From Microscilla marina ATCC 23134 (GTDB lineage: Bacteria; Bacteroidota; Bacteroidia; Cytophagales; Microscillaceae): DNA of 64,000 nt. This document shows positions 44,040-54,165 of this stretch, piece after piece. The position numbers and the translations under genes are program-made. The notes beneath the pieces were generated by a model that was not told the origin of the DNA, searched no databases, and saw nothing but the letters and a program-made list of their open reading frames with translations. The DNA is taken from contig NZ_AAWS01000020.1 of the NCBI RefSeq assembly GCF_000169175.1, positions 83,106-147,105 of the forward strand, read 5' to 3'. Positions within the stretch are counted from its first letter, which is position 1, and each line of letters opens with the position of its first letter.

Positions 44040-46991
44040 CTAAATATACTTACTGATCAAGTCTTTATATTTCTGTTCGTTGCTATTATACAGTGCTTTT
44101 TCAAGTTCTAGTTTCCAATTGTACAGCGAGCTGTTCTTCTGAAAAACCATTCCTTTTAGTACCGCTTTTACTTTAGATAGTTGGTATACTTCGTATTGGG
44201 TCAATACCTGAAGCCAGGGTTTCAAGTATTGTTGGTCTTCTTGATTGAGTAATACCCCCATTGATTGTTTTCTTTTTTTGAGGTGTTCGTCTACGGTAGG
44301 TGGAGCTACGACAATATTACTGCTTTTGCCTGGTGGTCCTAGTGGTATGGTAAACCAAAAAGTGCTGCCTAGATTCATAGACGAGTTTACTCCTATAGTG
44401 CCGCCATGAGCCTCTACCGCCAGTTTACAAAAAGTAAGCCCAATACCCGTAGAATACCATTGTTGACCCTGAGGGGTAGACTGTACCTGATAAAACCTGT
44501 CAAATACTTTACCCACATCACCTGCTGGTATACCCAAACCAGTGTCAGTGATACATACCTTGGCAAATTGTTCATCTATGCGTTCTGCCTGAACAAGTAT
44601 GTCACTGTTAGAGGTAGAGTACTTGATGGCATTACTTAACAAATTTACTAGCACCCGTGTTATCAGCTCTTTGTCGGCAAGTAAGTTGAGGTGGCTGGTT
44701 TTTTCAATAATCTTCAGATTTTTAGTATGAGCCAACCATTCTACTTGTTGCCTGGCATCGGCTACCAACGCCGATGCTTTCTCAGATTCCTTTTTGGGTT
44801 GTAGTTCAGCTTCTTCCAGTTTTTGAGTATCCAGCATATTGATAATTAAGTGCAGCATTTGCAGTCCCGACTGGTGAATATTGTACTGAATAGACTCTTT
44901 GGCAAATCCTTCTGACAAGCCTATGATATTATTCAAAGGGTTTTTAAGGTCGTGGGCAATCATATTTGCCATCTGTTGTTTAAACTTCCCCAACTCTTCT
45001 AAAGCCCGGTTTTTTTCGTCCATTTGCTCGTGTATATTCGCGTTTTCAACGGCAATGGCTACATAAGTCGATAGGTTACGCAATAAGTTGAAATGGTGAG
45101 GAGAATAGGCCTGTTTTTGGTCACCATGTACTACAATCACACCTACTACTTTACCCTTAATGAGTAATGGCATATATATGGCAGACTGTGGTAAATGGGT
45201 AAGAGAAGTGGTCGCAAGGTATGCTTCAGGGTCAAAATCTTGAATATAGTGAAAAGCATCGCTACTGATGTCATTCATTAATATAGGGCGTTGATGTTGG
45301 ATACACCATACGGCAAATTGGTTAGTGTTGGACATATCTATAGGGTAAGCATGTGCTGTGGAGCCTCCCTTTACCACCAAGCGATACTCAAGGGTTTGTG
45401 GGTGATCGGTATACAAACCAATGCCAAAATTGGTAACCTCCATAAACTGCCTGACATGGGCATATACTGTGTCCAGTACTTTGGGCAAATCTAATATAGA
45501 CGTAATTTCTTGCCCGGCTACATTAAGTATTTTAATACTTTGATAAGCTTTTTCGAGTTGTAAGTGCTGGTTACTTAATTCTTTCTGTTGCTTTTTGATT
45601 TCATCGCGTTGTTTCTCTACCACCTCTAGGGTAGCACGGAGCGATTCATTGATCGATAAAATTTCTTCGTTTGCCTGAAGCGTGTTTTCATTTGATTTGG
45701 TGAGTTTCTGATTGCTTTTTTGTTTTGCCAAAAATAGTATTAGTAAAAAGATAGATACCACCAATACTGCCACTAGCCCCACCAAGTTGAGCATACTTTG
45801 CTGTGTTTTTATCTTTACCTTCAGTGTAAGTTGTTGCTTCTCCTGTGCCAGCTGCAGCGAGTCTTTTTCGTGTTGAAATTTAAGGCGGGCTTTTTCAAAA
45901 GTGAAATCTTTGAGTACCTGCTCATCCTTTAGGCTGTCTGATAATTGTTTAAACAATACTTGTTGCTGGAAAGCTGCCTTGTAATTACCCAAGTGATAGT
46001 ATACATCTGCCAGTGCTTTGACCCCCTCCTGGAGTATTGGAGGATTTTCTGCCTTTTGAGCAATGTTTATTCCCTCCTGTAAACACTGAAGTGCCATTGC
46101 CTGATTGCCCAATAAATGATGGGTCTTGCCCAACGAAATTAAAGTTTCTCCACGGCGTGCCTGAGCACCTAGTTGTTGGCGTATGTGTAGTGCCTGGTTG
46201 AAGTAATACAAAGCCTGCGCCTGGTTTTTTTGGGCAAGGTATACTTCACCCATTTTCTGGAGGTCAAACGCCATCAGTATTTTGTTGCGGGTGTTGGTAG
46301 TGATGTTTAAGGCTTTTTGTAAGAAAACAATCGCTTGCTTATAGTGAGTTTGCCGATAGTAAATATCGCCTATATTGCTGTACCCTAGTGCAGTGAGCCT
46401 TTTACTTCCAATGGTTTTGGCAATGTTTAATACCTTGCGGTAGTACACCAATGCTTCGTTATAGGTACTTTGGCTTTTGAGCACCAAGCCTATATTGTTG
46501 TATCTGATGGCAAGTCCTCTTTGATTGTTCAATTGCTCATCTATTTTCAAAGCTTTAAAAAAAAACTCCAGGGCTTTGTGAAAGTCGCCCTTAAACTTAT
46601 AACACAGCCCCAGCCCACTGTAGGCATTGGCGGTGCCTTTGAGGTAGTGAGCCGATTGTGATACCTTGATGACCTGGTCAAACAACTCAATGGCTTTGGT
46701 GTAGCTGTCTGTCATAAAAGTAGCCCAACCTATATTATAGTAAGCATCGGCAATGCCTATAGGGTAACTGATTTTTTTTGCAATATAGATTGCCTTATTG
46801 GCATAAATAGCGGTGTAGGTAGAGTCGGAAGATTTGTATTGTTCGGCAATTTTATTGTAAATATCGACTGTTTTCTTAGCTGTTACGGGGAGGGTGAGTA
46901 ACTGCTGTAGGGAGTCTATCGCCGCTTTATCTTGAGTGTATGCATAACTTGCCCTTAGCAAGATGCATACGCATAGCATTATTTTTTTCAT
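44040..46991 (-). CDS. TPR-GAF sensor histidine kinase
   Basis: A 983-residue hybrid sensor. It has a signal peptide, about 8 TPRs (roughly 40-370) outside the membrane, a helix at about 403-424, a coiled coil, a GAF domain (about 500-650), and then HisKA with phosphoacceptor His680 in MIAHDLKNPLNNI. The HATPase has NLLSNAIKYS, DTGLGIPAGDVGKVFDRFYQ and STGIGLTFCKLAVEAHGGT. A C-terminal extension of about 85 residues without a recognisable receiver domain follows. No response regulator is adjacent. It is divergent from a SpoIIE phosphatase gene, 321 bp apart. Confidence 0.9.
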   Translation of the reverse strand: MKKIMLCVCILLRASYAYTQDKAAIDSLQQLLTLPVTAKKTVDIYNKIAEQYKSSDSTYTAIYANKAIYIAKKISYPIGIADAYYNIGWATFMTDSYTKAIELFDQVIKVSQSAHYLKGTANAYSGLGLCYKFKGDFHKALEFFFKALKIDEQLNNQRGLAIRYNNIGLVLKSQSTYNEALVYYRKVLNIAKTIGSKRLTALGYSNIGDIYYRQTHYKQAIVFLQKALNITTNTRNKILMAFDLQKMGEVYLAQKNQAQALYYFNQALHIRQQLGAQARRGETLISLGKTHHLLGNQAMALQCLQEGINIAQKAENPPILQEGVKALADVYYHLGNYKAAFQQQVLFKQLSDSLKDEQVLKDFTFEKARLKFQHEKDSLQLAQEKQQLTLKVKIKTQQSMLNLVGLVAVLVVSIFLLILFLAKQKSNQKLTKSNENTLQANEEILSINESLRATLEVVEKQRDEIKKQQKELSNQHLQLEKAYQSIKILNVAGQEITSILDLPKVLDTVYAHVRQFMEVTNFGIGLYTDHPQTLEYRLVVKGGSTAHAYPIDMSNTNQFAVWCIQHQRPILMNDISSDAFHYIQDFDPEAYLATTSLTHLPQSAIYMPLLIKGKVVGVIVVHGDQKQAYSPHHFNLLRNLSTYVAIAVENANIHEQMDEKNRALEELGKFKQQMANMIAHDLKNPLNNIIGLSEGFAKESIQYNIHQSGLQMLHLIINMLDTQKLEEAELQPKKESEKASALVADARQQVEWLAHTKNLKIIEKTSHLNLLADKELITRVLVNLLSNAIKYSTSNSDILVQAERIDEQFAKVCITDTGLGIPAGDVGKVFDRFYQVQSTPQGQQWYSTGIGLTFCKLAVEAHGGTIGVNSSMNLGSTFWFTIPLGPPGKSSNIVVAPPTVDEHLKKRKQSMGVLLNQEDQQYLKPWLQVLTQYEVYQLSKVKAVLKGMVFQKNSSLYNWKLELEKALYNSNEQKYKDLISKYI

Positions 46992-47312
46992 TTTGCTGTT
47001 CGTGGTTAGTATTGTGGTAGCTAATGAAGAATAAACTGTGTCTAAGGTCTTATTTGTACAAAACTAACCAACAAGCTCCTTAAGGAAGAATTTTCCTCGT
47101 GCCAAATATTACATAAGTTATATTCTAGTCAAAGAAAATCAAAGTTGTCAATAGGAAATAGGAGGAGAGGATTTATAGGGTTAATTCTAAAAAAAACATT
47201 CCTTGGTTTTGGGCTGGTTTTTGGGCTTGAAGTGGAGTCATTTTTGTGTACCACAGCTTATACTGTATAGCCATCCCCAATCAGTTTTTAGGTAATAAAC
47301 CAAACAGCACAA
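46992..47312. other. Divergent promoter region
   Basis: About 320 bp between the histidine kinase and the SpoIIE gene. A near -7 box (CATTTTTG, 47239-47246) with a TTTTTG 15 bases upstream precedes the rightward gene, but the spacing is short. No gene is seen. Confidence 0.35.
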
Positions 47313-48125
47313 ATGGAAAATATACATATAACTAAAAACACCCAAACCCAAAAAGACATTCTCAAAATTAACCAATATGAGGGATGGGCAAAACGGGCAC
47401 AGGAGGTAGTATTTAAAATGCATCGTGAAAATCTACAAGAAATGTTACCAGCGTCTTTTATTTTTGAGTTGCCTAGGCTCAATGCTTCCGGAGACTTTTA
47501 TTATGTACAGGTACTGCCCAAAAACAGAATTTTGATTATTGTAGGGGACGCCCCTGGTTATGGTATTATGGGGGCATTTTTGCATTTGGTGGTTGATCGT
47601 TTGGTAACCGAATGCTTGCATCAGGATGAAATACACGCACCAAATGAAATTTTGAAACAGCTCAATACCAAACTCAACAACGATTTGAACGCTATAGTAC
47701 CATTGGAAGAAAAAGCTCAGATCAAGATGTCGGTATGTGTCATAGATGAAATGGAGCGTACCCTTACTTTTGCCGGCGCCAAACAACGCATAGCTTATGT
47801 GCAAAAAGGAGAGGTTAAAGAGACCAGGGGGAGCATGTATGCTGTAGGTACACAAATGTTTGCCGAAAAAGAAGCCCCTGAACAAACTATAGACCTAGAG
47901 GCAGACACTACCCATGTCTATTTATTTACAGATGGTTTTCAAGATCAGTTTGGCGGAAGCGAAGGAAAACGTTTTATGCGCAAACAATTGCGAGATTTGT
48001 TTTTACAAGTACATCAAGAACACATCCCTACCCAAAAACAACAAATAAAAGAAGCGTTTAACCACTGGAAAGGCAACGAAAACCAAGTAGACGATGTATT
48101 AGTACTGGGGTTTAAGCTTGATTAA
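47313..48125 (+). CDS. SpoIIE-family PP2C phosphatase
   Basis: A 270-residue protein with the SpoIIE PP2C core: LNASGDFYYV (metal Asp), IIVGDAPGYGIMGAFLHLVV, TFAGAKQRIAYVQKG, VYLFTDGFQDQFGG and DDVLVLGFKL. The usual GDVSGHG is here GDAPGYG, keeping the metal Asp. There is no sensor domain; the first 60 residues are helical. Phosphatases of this type usually act on anti-sigma antagonists or are attached to TPR sensor proteins. Its pairing with the divergent TPR-GAF kinase suggests a common pathway. Confidence 0.9.
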   Translation: MENIHITKNTQTQKDILKINQYEGWAKRAQEVVFKMHRENLQEMLPASFIFELPRLNASGDFYYVQVLPKNRILIIVGDAPGYGIMGAFLHLVVDRLVTECLHQDEIHAPNEILKQLNTKLNNDLNAIVPLEEKAQIKMSVCVIDEMERTLTFAGAKQRIAYVQKGEVKETRGSMYAVGTQMFAEKEAPEQTIDLEADTTHVYLFTDGFQDQFGGSEGKRFMRKQLRDLFLQVHQEHIPTQKQQIKEAFNHWKGNENQVDDVLVLGFKLD

Positions 48126-48584
48126 TATTGATTAACTAAGCCCCCAAAGCAAGGGTGACTTAGGAATATCTGTTGGTGGGTTGTTTTACATTAGGTTCTT
48201 ACAATGATTAGTACAATTTTTGTTATCTAATACACCTTATTGTCATAATAACTATTGGTATTTTTTTGAAATTCTAAGAGCTACCAAAAAGTAACCCAGA
48301 TGATAGCAATTTAGCTTGTTTAAAGCGTTCGTTTGTGGTACATTTTCCGCTCATTTTTAAACAAGCCCTCAAGCAGCTAAAAAGTGCCTTATCCTCTAAG
48401 TAAATGACGCTATTATTTCGGATGAGTTTTGGTGGTGGATGCACTTTAAAAATCGCGCATTGTTCGCTTTTTGAAGATTGTGAAAAAAACAAAGTTTATC
48501 AAAACCGCAGAGCGAAGTTAATCTCTACTTACTTAGAAGTTAGAATACTGGATTTTAAATTATCTTTAAGACATTTTTAGTTAG
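48126..48584. other. Non-coding stretch
   Basis: About 460 bp without a credible gene. A 72-codon leftward frame at 48274-48492 has odd composition and no family signature. No terminator or repeat was recognised. Confidence 0.35.
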
Positions 48585-49049
48585 ATGAAAATCTCTATAA
48601 AACTTGGGGTCGCCTTATTGGTGGTGTCAGGCATCTTTAACATCAGTGCTTACTTATACACTGTCTCTCCTGATAAGAGCAAGGCACTTGTACGCAAATG
48701 GAAATATGTAATGATAAAAGTACCTTCAGTACGTGAAATGCTAGAGCATGTCTCTTACGAAGAGCGCGAAAAAATCATTAACCAATACGCTAAAGCCCTG
48801 AAAGGCGCTTACCTTAAATTTAACGCCGATAATACCTTTGAGATCAGAAAAACCCCTAAAGCGACCCCAACTAAAGGTACCTGGCGTTTTGATAAAGATG
48901 ATAACAATAAGCTATATATGAAACAAGCCCACGAAACCAAAGAACAGGCGACTTATATACAAAAGCTCAACCGAAAACAATTGGTTATAACCAATGGAAA
49001 AAACAGCGAAGCAGAGCTTGTACAAATATATTTAGAGCCTTTCGAATAG
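48585..49049 (+). CDS. Small lipocalin-like exported protein
   Basis: A 154-residue protein with an N-terminal hydrophobic segment (LGVALLVVSGIFNISAYLY), a helical part (KIINQYAKALKGAYLKF), then beta hairpins (NTFEIRKT, GTWRFDKDDNNKLYMK) of the kind seen in lipocalin-like DUF4488-type proteins. The W-R-F pattern after the G-T turn is typical. Function unknown. It stands alone, 149 bp before the recombinase gene. Confidence 0.65.
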   Translation: MKISIKLGVALLVVSGIFNISAYLYTVSPDKSKALVRKWKYVMIKVPSVREMLEHVSYEEREKIINQYAKALKGAYLKFNADNTFEIRKTPKATPTKGTWRFDKDDNNKLYMKQAHETKEQATYIQKLNRKQLVITNGKNSEAELVQIYLEPFE

Positions 49050-49197
49050 TTTTATGGAAAAAAAACTGGACGAACCTCAAAAGATGCCTTCTTTTGGGGT
49101 TTGTTAACTTAAGCCCTGTGCTTATGGCAACCAATAAGAGTCGTTGGACACAGTGTGGTCGGAAATATAGTTATTAGTATTTAATAATCAGTTACTT

Positions 49198-50400
49198 ATG
49201 AGCAAACTTGAAAAATATCAACCCTCTGGCGAATTATCGCCTGCTGTTCAAGGGGAGCAACCAAACGCCACTGTATATCAAAAGTCAGAACTCATAAAGT
49301 TGTATATAGGCTCATTCAAAAAATTTGGCGATTCGCAAAAAAATTACCGCACTTACGCTTTGCAGTACATAGACTATTTGTTGGAGCAAGAACTTACCAT
49401 TAGTGAGGCAAGTTTTGATAATTTTATAGCCCATCGTGGAGCTAGCGCCTCCTATGTGTCCTATTTGCGTAAGTTTCTCAAATATTGTAAAGCGCAAAAT
49501 ATAAGTTTAGTACGCCCCGATAACCCCAAAATTGCACCTGCTGCCAATGAGCTTATTCTTGCGTTTATAGCCCACAACCATTGGATAAACGACCGCAGCA
49601 AAAATACTTATATCAATGGTTTGAATCAATACTTTGGTTTTTTGGGCGACAACAACTGGCAAATGATTGATGCACGTAATGTAGCAGCTTTTCGCGATTA
49701 CCTCAAAGACAACAAAGAGTTGAGTGCTTTTACCATCAATAGCTACCTTTCTGCAATTAAAGAATTGGTGAAGTTTTGCCTGAAAAACTACCAAATGGCC
49801 GATGGTCAAATAAAAGCCCTCAACGAGGTAAAAGAAGTGAAAACGCTGAAAACCAACACCAAAAAGTACTACAAAAATGCCTTGCCACCTGATGTACTCA
49901 AACGCTTGATTGCGGGTGAAGACACCCGTTGGGCAGCTTACTGGGGCATTATGGGGTATTGTGGCTTGCGGGTAAAAGAGTTGCAGGCGCTCAAGTGGGC
50001 TGATGTAGACTTTGATCTGGACATCCTCAAAGTACTGGGCAAAGGGCAGAACACTAAAGAAGAGGTAAAGCTATTTGGTAAAGCCAAAGTATTACTGAGG
50101 GCTTTTTTGGGTGAAGCCAAAGAAACAGTGCAGGGTAGTTTGCCCAAAAACTTTGAAATATGCTCCTATAGTTACCCTACTTTGTACAATCATTTTAAGG
50201 CAAGTCTCAAAGCTATAGGGGTTGACGAAACCAAGTATAGTTTGCACTCATTGCGGCATACCTGTGGGCAACAAATGCTCGAAAGTGGCAACCCCCTTGA
50301 GTTTGTACAACGTCAGTTGCGACACGCCAGCACCGACACTACTGCAGTATATGTCAATAAAAAACTGGATGAGATGTTCTTGAAAAATGTACAAGAGTAG
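49198..50400 (+). CDS. Tyrosine recombinase/integrase
   Basis: A 400-residue lambda-integrase family recombinase. An N-terminal SAM-like core-binding region (about 25-200) appears in two parts, as if duplicated, before the catalytic domain. The catalytic set is complete: Arg in YCGLRVKELQAL (about 261), HSLRH (His350, Arg353), LRHAS (His376) and the nucleophile Tyr385 in TAVYVNK. No other mobile genes, repeats or tRNA attachment site are adjacent, so this may be a solitary or integron-like recombinase. Confidence 0.88.
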   Translation: MSKLEKYQPSGELSPAVQGEQPNATVYQKSELIKLYIGSFKKFGDSQKNYRTYALQYIDYLLEQELTISEASFDNFIAHRGASASYVSYLRKFLKYCKAQNISLVRPDNPKIAPAANELILAFIAHNHWINDRSKNTYINGLNQYFGFLGDNNWQMIDARNVAAFRDYLKDNKELSAFTINSYLSAIKELVKFCLKNYQMADGQIKALNEVKEVKTLKTNTKKYYKNALPPDVLKRLIAGEDTRWAAYWGIMGYCGLRVKELQALKWADVDFDLDILKVLGKGQNTKEEVKLFGKAKVLLRAFLGEAKETVQGSLPKNFEICSYSYPTLYNHFKASLKAIGVDETKYSLHSLRHTCGQQMLESGNPLEFVQRQLRHASTDTTAVYVNKKLDEMFLKNVQE

Positions 50401-50625
50401 CAGTACCCAATAATAACCAAGGCTTTGAAGCATTGAATCAATTGGTAGGTGTACCTAAAACAAGCACCTTTTGGGGATTTTTGTTAAAAAAAACATCTCA
50501 CCCAGGCTAAAATAGCCACCAACAAATAAAAAGAGTGATGATTACGGCAATGAGCGCCCATATATCTTTGTGTAGTTTTTTCATAGCAACAAATATACAC
50601 ATTAGCCCATTGCTTTGATAGTGCG

Positions 50626-51651
50626 TTATTGCCTTTGAGGTAGGTGATCCAACCCAAGTTGTTGGGCAAGTCTGGTAACTTTATGAGGTGTATCGAGTGC
50701 TTTGCTCACATCGTTTAAGGACAAATTGCCTGCCCTGGCTTTAAAGATAAAAGTACGGTAAGGTAACTTGCTTGCTTCTTGGTTAAAATTTACCCCATAC
50801 TCCTGTTGCATATCACTGCTCACTTGTTCCAGTTGGCTTTTTAACCAAGGCAATAGCTGTATTACCTGTTCAAGCCAGGTCTGGATGTGTTTGATAAATG
50901 TTACCACCTCGGCTTCTTGTTTGTAGGCAAGCTTGTCTAGTTGTTTTTGTATTTGGGCAAAGGTCATGCTTTCCCATTTTTTGGCTTGTAACACGGGTAT
51001 TTGCCATTCGCTTTGGGCTATTTTCCAATAATCTTTAGCCGCTTTTACCTGATGTATTTTAAAACCAGGTAACTCTATAGCGGTGAGTTTACCTCCATGG
51101 CAAGCCCCCGTATCAATGCCGTAAGTATGGTTATACACTTTGGGAGTGTCGCCCACTACCTGGTGCCCATAAATGATAGGTTTATGCCCTTGATAATAGT
51201 CAGCCCAATAGGTGCCTTCTGGGTATTTTTTTTCTAAATGTCGCGAACCCGACGTTGTACCAGCCAGCACATCTTCTTTTTGCGTTTCGAGGTTTTTGTC
51301 GTGTTCAAAAAAAGCATGCACAATAATGGCGTCTTTGGTTTTGTAGTAATACCCCAATGAACCCAGCCATTCTCTAAACTGAGCGTACTCCTCGCCAAAC
51401 TGTACTTTTACTATTTCCTGCGAATAGCTCAAAATACCATTCAAGTGTTTACGCTCGTGGTTACCCATCAACACCAACACATTAGGGCGGTTTTTGAAGT
51501 AATGATATACTTCCAGAGATTGTAGCCCCCGGTCTACTATGTCGCCCAATGATACCACCAAGTCTTGGTCTGTTACCTGCATTTGGTCAAGCAACACCAT
51601 CAGCTCATCATAACAACCATGTATATCACCTATTACATACGTTTTAGACAT
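50626..51651 (-). CDS. Ser/Thr-type metallophosphatase (PrpA/ApaH-like)
   Basis: A 341-residue protein. The calcineurin-like core (1-190) has VIGDIHGCYDE, SLGDIVDRG, LMGNHERKH, IIVHAFF and IIYGHQVVGDT, then GIDTGACHGG. It belongs to the bacterial phosphoprotein phosphatase/diadenosine tetraphosphatase group. The C-terminal 120 residues form a helical extension including VTFIKHIQTWLEQV that is not in the standard phosphatases. It may dephosphorylate proteins or Np4N alarmones. A single gene. Confidence 0.88.
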   Translation of the reverse strand: MSKTYVIGDIHGCYDELMVLLDQMQVTDQDLVVSLGDIVDRGLQSLEVYHYFKNRPNVLVLMGNHERKHLNGILSYSQEIVKVQFGEEYAQFREWLGSLGYYYKTKDAIIVHAFFEHDKNLETQKEDVLAGTTSGSRHLEKKYPEGTYWADYYQGHKPIIYGHQVVGDTPKVYNHTYGIDTGACHGGKLTAIELPGFKIHQVKAAKDYWKIAQSEWQIPVLQAKKWESMTFAQIQKQLDKLAYKQEAEVVTFIKHIQTWLEQVIQLLPWLKSQLEQVSSDMQQEYGVNFNQEASKLPYRTFIFKARAGNLSLNDVSKALDTPHKVTRLAQQLGLDHLPQRQ

Positions 51652-51888
51652 ATTTCTTGTATTTTAATAGTCCGCAGCTAGTCCATAACAGACTCGAATA
51701 AATGTTCACCTTACTTATGCTTGATAATCAAAGAGTGAAAGTGATTTTGTTTACTAGATTCTTTTTTGAAGCGTTTGCACCACAAACGCTCAAAGTATAT
51801 AGTTTAACTGCTTGATTATCAGTAAATATTTTCACTTGAAATCACTGCAGAGTATTGGTATTTTAGAAAGAATTTTTACTCCAGCTAT

Positions 51889-52500
51889 TTAGCCAAAAAA
51901 ATCACCTCCAAAGCCTACATCTCTTTGACGCTGAGTAGCATAATTCCAGTTAATTTTTTTAGGAGGATTATAAAAGTTGTGGTAAGCCAGTGCCATTTGC
52001 CGGGCAGCCTCATTGGGGGCTAATCCGCCAGTAGCCGTACCTAGCCCAGGGCAAGCCACCGTATTGATCTTGTCTTTGCCCGATGATTCATTGTGCTGAG
52101 TTATTGCCAATAGCATAGCAAACATTGCTTTGTATACGTTGTCGGTACGGGTGATTCTGAGCGGTACCCGCATGGTAGGAGTATGCGCTAGGTAAGGGTG
52201 TTTGTAATGGTGGGTTTTGATAATGAAAGAAGTACCCACGGGTTGTTCGCCCCTATAGCCTTTAATGATACGTTCTTGTATCCGATACTGTAAATCTGCC
52301 CCAAAAAAATTAGTAATGGCAAGGTCTACCCCTCCATCCATCAAGCCAAACGAGTTGGCAGCACTCACCATGCAATCAAATTCAGGTAGTTGTTCAAAAA
52401 AGCCTTGTACTACTTCTACCTTAGGGTAGTCGTCTTTAAACGCGGCTCTAAAAGCGTTGCATAACTCCTCTTTGGGGTCTACCAAAATCAATTTTTCCAT
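51889..52500 (-). CDS. Macro-domain (ADP-ribose-binding) protein
   Basis: A 203-residue protein resembling the Appr-1''-p processing macro fold: EFDCMVSAANSFGLMDGGVD at about 60-79 is the classic AANSFG..GGVD loop, and VACPGLGTATGGLAPNEAARQM is the late loop. Such proteins remove or bind ADP-ribose on proteins or nucleic acids. The C-terminus has an aromatic, glycine-rich tail (RDVGFGGDFFG). No ADP-ribosyltransferase is adjacent. Reasonable confidence in the fold, less in the substrate. Confidence 0.8.
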   Translation of the reverse strand: MEKLILVDPKEELCNAFRAAFKDDYPKVEVVQGFFEQLPEFDCMVSAANSFGLMDGGVDLAITNFFGADLQYRIQERIIKGYRGEQPVGTSFIIKTHHYKHPYLAHTPTMRVPLRITRTDNVYKAMFAMLLAITQHNESSGKDKINTVACPGLGTATGGLAPNEAARQMALAYHNFYNPPKKINWNYATQRQRDVGFGGDFFG

Positions 52501-52582
52501 TTGCTTAATTGTTTTGATTGAATTTTAAGTAACTCCCTTAATATACCCATTTCTCAGGGGATTTTCAGGCGCATTGAGCATA

Positions 52583-52610
52583 AAAAAAGCACTGCTTTTG
52601 CAGCGCTTTA
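52583..52610 (-). terminator. Terminator of the TPR protein gene
   Basis: On the minus strand AAAGCGCTGC-AAAA-GCAGTGCTTT is followed by a T-run, about 50 bp after the stop at 52657. Confidence 0.75.
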
Positions 52611-52656
52611 ATTTTTTATTCATTAGTCAAGTCACACTGTTTACTCTACTATGCCA

Positions 52657-53871
52657 TTAGTTCCTCTTTTTGCCCTGCACTTGCCCTGCTTTCATCCAAT
52701 CGGCTTCTGCCCCTTCCAGGTCGCCCAGTTTTTGTTTTACGTTACCTCTCATAAAATACCCTTTGCGACTTTTAGGAGCCAGTTTGATTGCCTGATCAAA
52801 ATCAGCCAGTGCTCCTTTATAATCTCCCAGTTTGAACTTGATGTTGCCCCTTGTCAGGTAAGCCTTTTCATCTTTGGGTTTTAGTTGAATAATTTTATCA
52901 AAATCGGCCAAGGCAGCTTTAAAATCTTGTGCCTGTAACCTCAATCCACCTCGGCTATAGTAGCCCAGAGAGTTGTTTGGGTCAAGCTCAATTGCCTTGC
53001 TAAAGTCAGCAATAGCCCCCTTATCATCCCTTAGGTTTTGTTTGGCATACCCCCTGCCGTTGTATACAAGAACATCATCGCCCTGTAGTTCAATGGCTTT
53101 GTTAAAGTCGGCAACAGCCCCCTTGTAGTCTTCTGTAGCATTGCGACACATGCCTCGGTGGTAGTATACATCTTTAAATTTGGCACCCATTTTTATTACT
53201 TTGTCAAAGTCAGCAATGGCTTCTTTATACTTATAAATTTTTTTATATGTAAGTCCTCGGTTATACAAAGCGTTATCGTTACCCGGAGCCTTATTAATTA
53301 CTGCAGTGTAGTCAGCAATGGCCCCTTTGTGGTTGCCTAGCATATCACGGGCATTGCCCCGGTTGTTGTGTAGCCTAATGGGTAAGTTACCTTTGGTAGG
53401 GCGCATTGCCAAGCCTTGGTCAAAGTCTTTCACGGCCTGTTTATATTGCTTGAGCTGATAATGAGAAATCCCCCGGTTAAAAAACAGCATAGGATGGCGG
53501 CGTGTTTTCAGTGCCCGTGAAAACGACTGGATAGCTCCTTTATAGTCTTTTTGGATCATTTGCACTGTGCCCAGGTTGTTCAGTGTGCGAGCGTCGCGCG
53601 GGTTGAGCTGTAATATGGCATTGAAATCGTTGCTTGCCCCTTTATAGTCTTTCAATCCCATTTTGGCTATGCCACGTGCCCCCATAGCCGATATATCTAC
53701 TTTGTTTACCTCTAGTGCTTTGTTAAAATACTCAATGGCTTTTTTGTATTCTTTAGCGCGTAGCTTACGTTTGCCTGCCACAAAAAACTCTTTGGCTCTG
53801 GGGTCTTGCCCAAAGGCATATACTGTAAAATAGAGGCAAATCCAGAGGAGTGAAATTTTCTTGATCATCAT
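52657..53871 (-). CDS. Secreted TPR-repeat protein
   Basis: A 404-residue protein with a signal peptide (KISLLWICLYFTVYAFGQ) and about 11 tandem 34-residue TPRs through to residue 395 with little else. The units are highly regular (for example YKGAIADYTAVINKAPGNDNA, KGAIADFSKAIELDPNNS) with the YxGAIADFxKAI signature. It is presumably a periplasmic or surface scaffold. No catalytic domain is attached. It ends with a basic tail (QGKKRN). Confidence 0.88.
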   Translation of the reverse strand: MMIKKISLLWICLYFTVYAFGQDPRAKEFFVAGKRKLRAKEYKKAIEYFNKALEVNKVDISAMGARGIAKMGLKDYKGASNDFNAILQLNPRDARTLNNLGTVQMIQKDYKGAIQSFSRALKTRRHPMLFFNRGISHYQLKQYKQAVKDFDQGLAMRPTKGNLPIRLHNNRGNARDMLGNHKGAIADYTAVINKAPGNDNALYNRGLTYKKIYKYKEAIADFDKVIKMGAKFKDVYYHRGMCRNATEDYKGAVADFNKAIELQGDDVLVYNGRGYAKQNLRDDKGAIADFSKAIELDPNNSLGYYSRGGLRLQAQDFKAALADFDKIIQLKPKDEKAYLTRGNIKFKLGDYKGALADFDQAIKLAPKSRKGYFMRGNVKQKLGDLEGAEADWMKAGQVQGKKRN

Positions 53872-54088
53872 TAATTTTTATTTTTTAACACCTTTATTAT
53901 TATAAAAGAGGAATGCTTGAAAATAAGTTACTTTTGGTAGGATTACAAAGTTATCCTGATTCATTCCTGACAAAATTCTATTCAATTTATCTAACTGCAC
54001 TACCTTTCTTTTATTGTAACTATCTATACTTACAGCATGATAGGGTAGTTAAACAGGTGTACGCCATTTGTTACAATTGGTTGGGCAT

Positions 54089-54134
54089 AAAAAAAGAGCC
54101 AGATTTTGCTATAAAAGAAAAACCTGACTCTTTC
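54089..54134 (-). terminator. Terminator of the egt cluster
   Basis: On the minus strand AAAGAGTCAG pairs with CTGGCTCTTT, followed by a T-run. It lies 32 bp after the DUF427 stop. Confidence 0.75.
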
Positions 54135-54165
54135 TTGAGTAGTATTTGTGGCAACCAGTACCTGC

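Noticed and set aside
48274..48492. Leftward 72-codon frame
   Set aside because: It has no signature and no partner, and its composition is odd. Could be a remnant, but unsupported.
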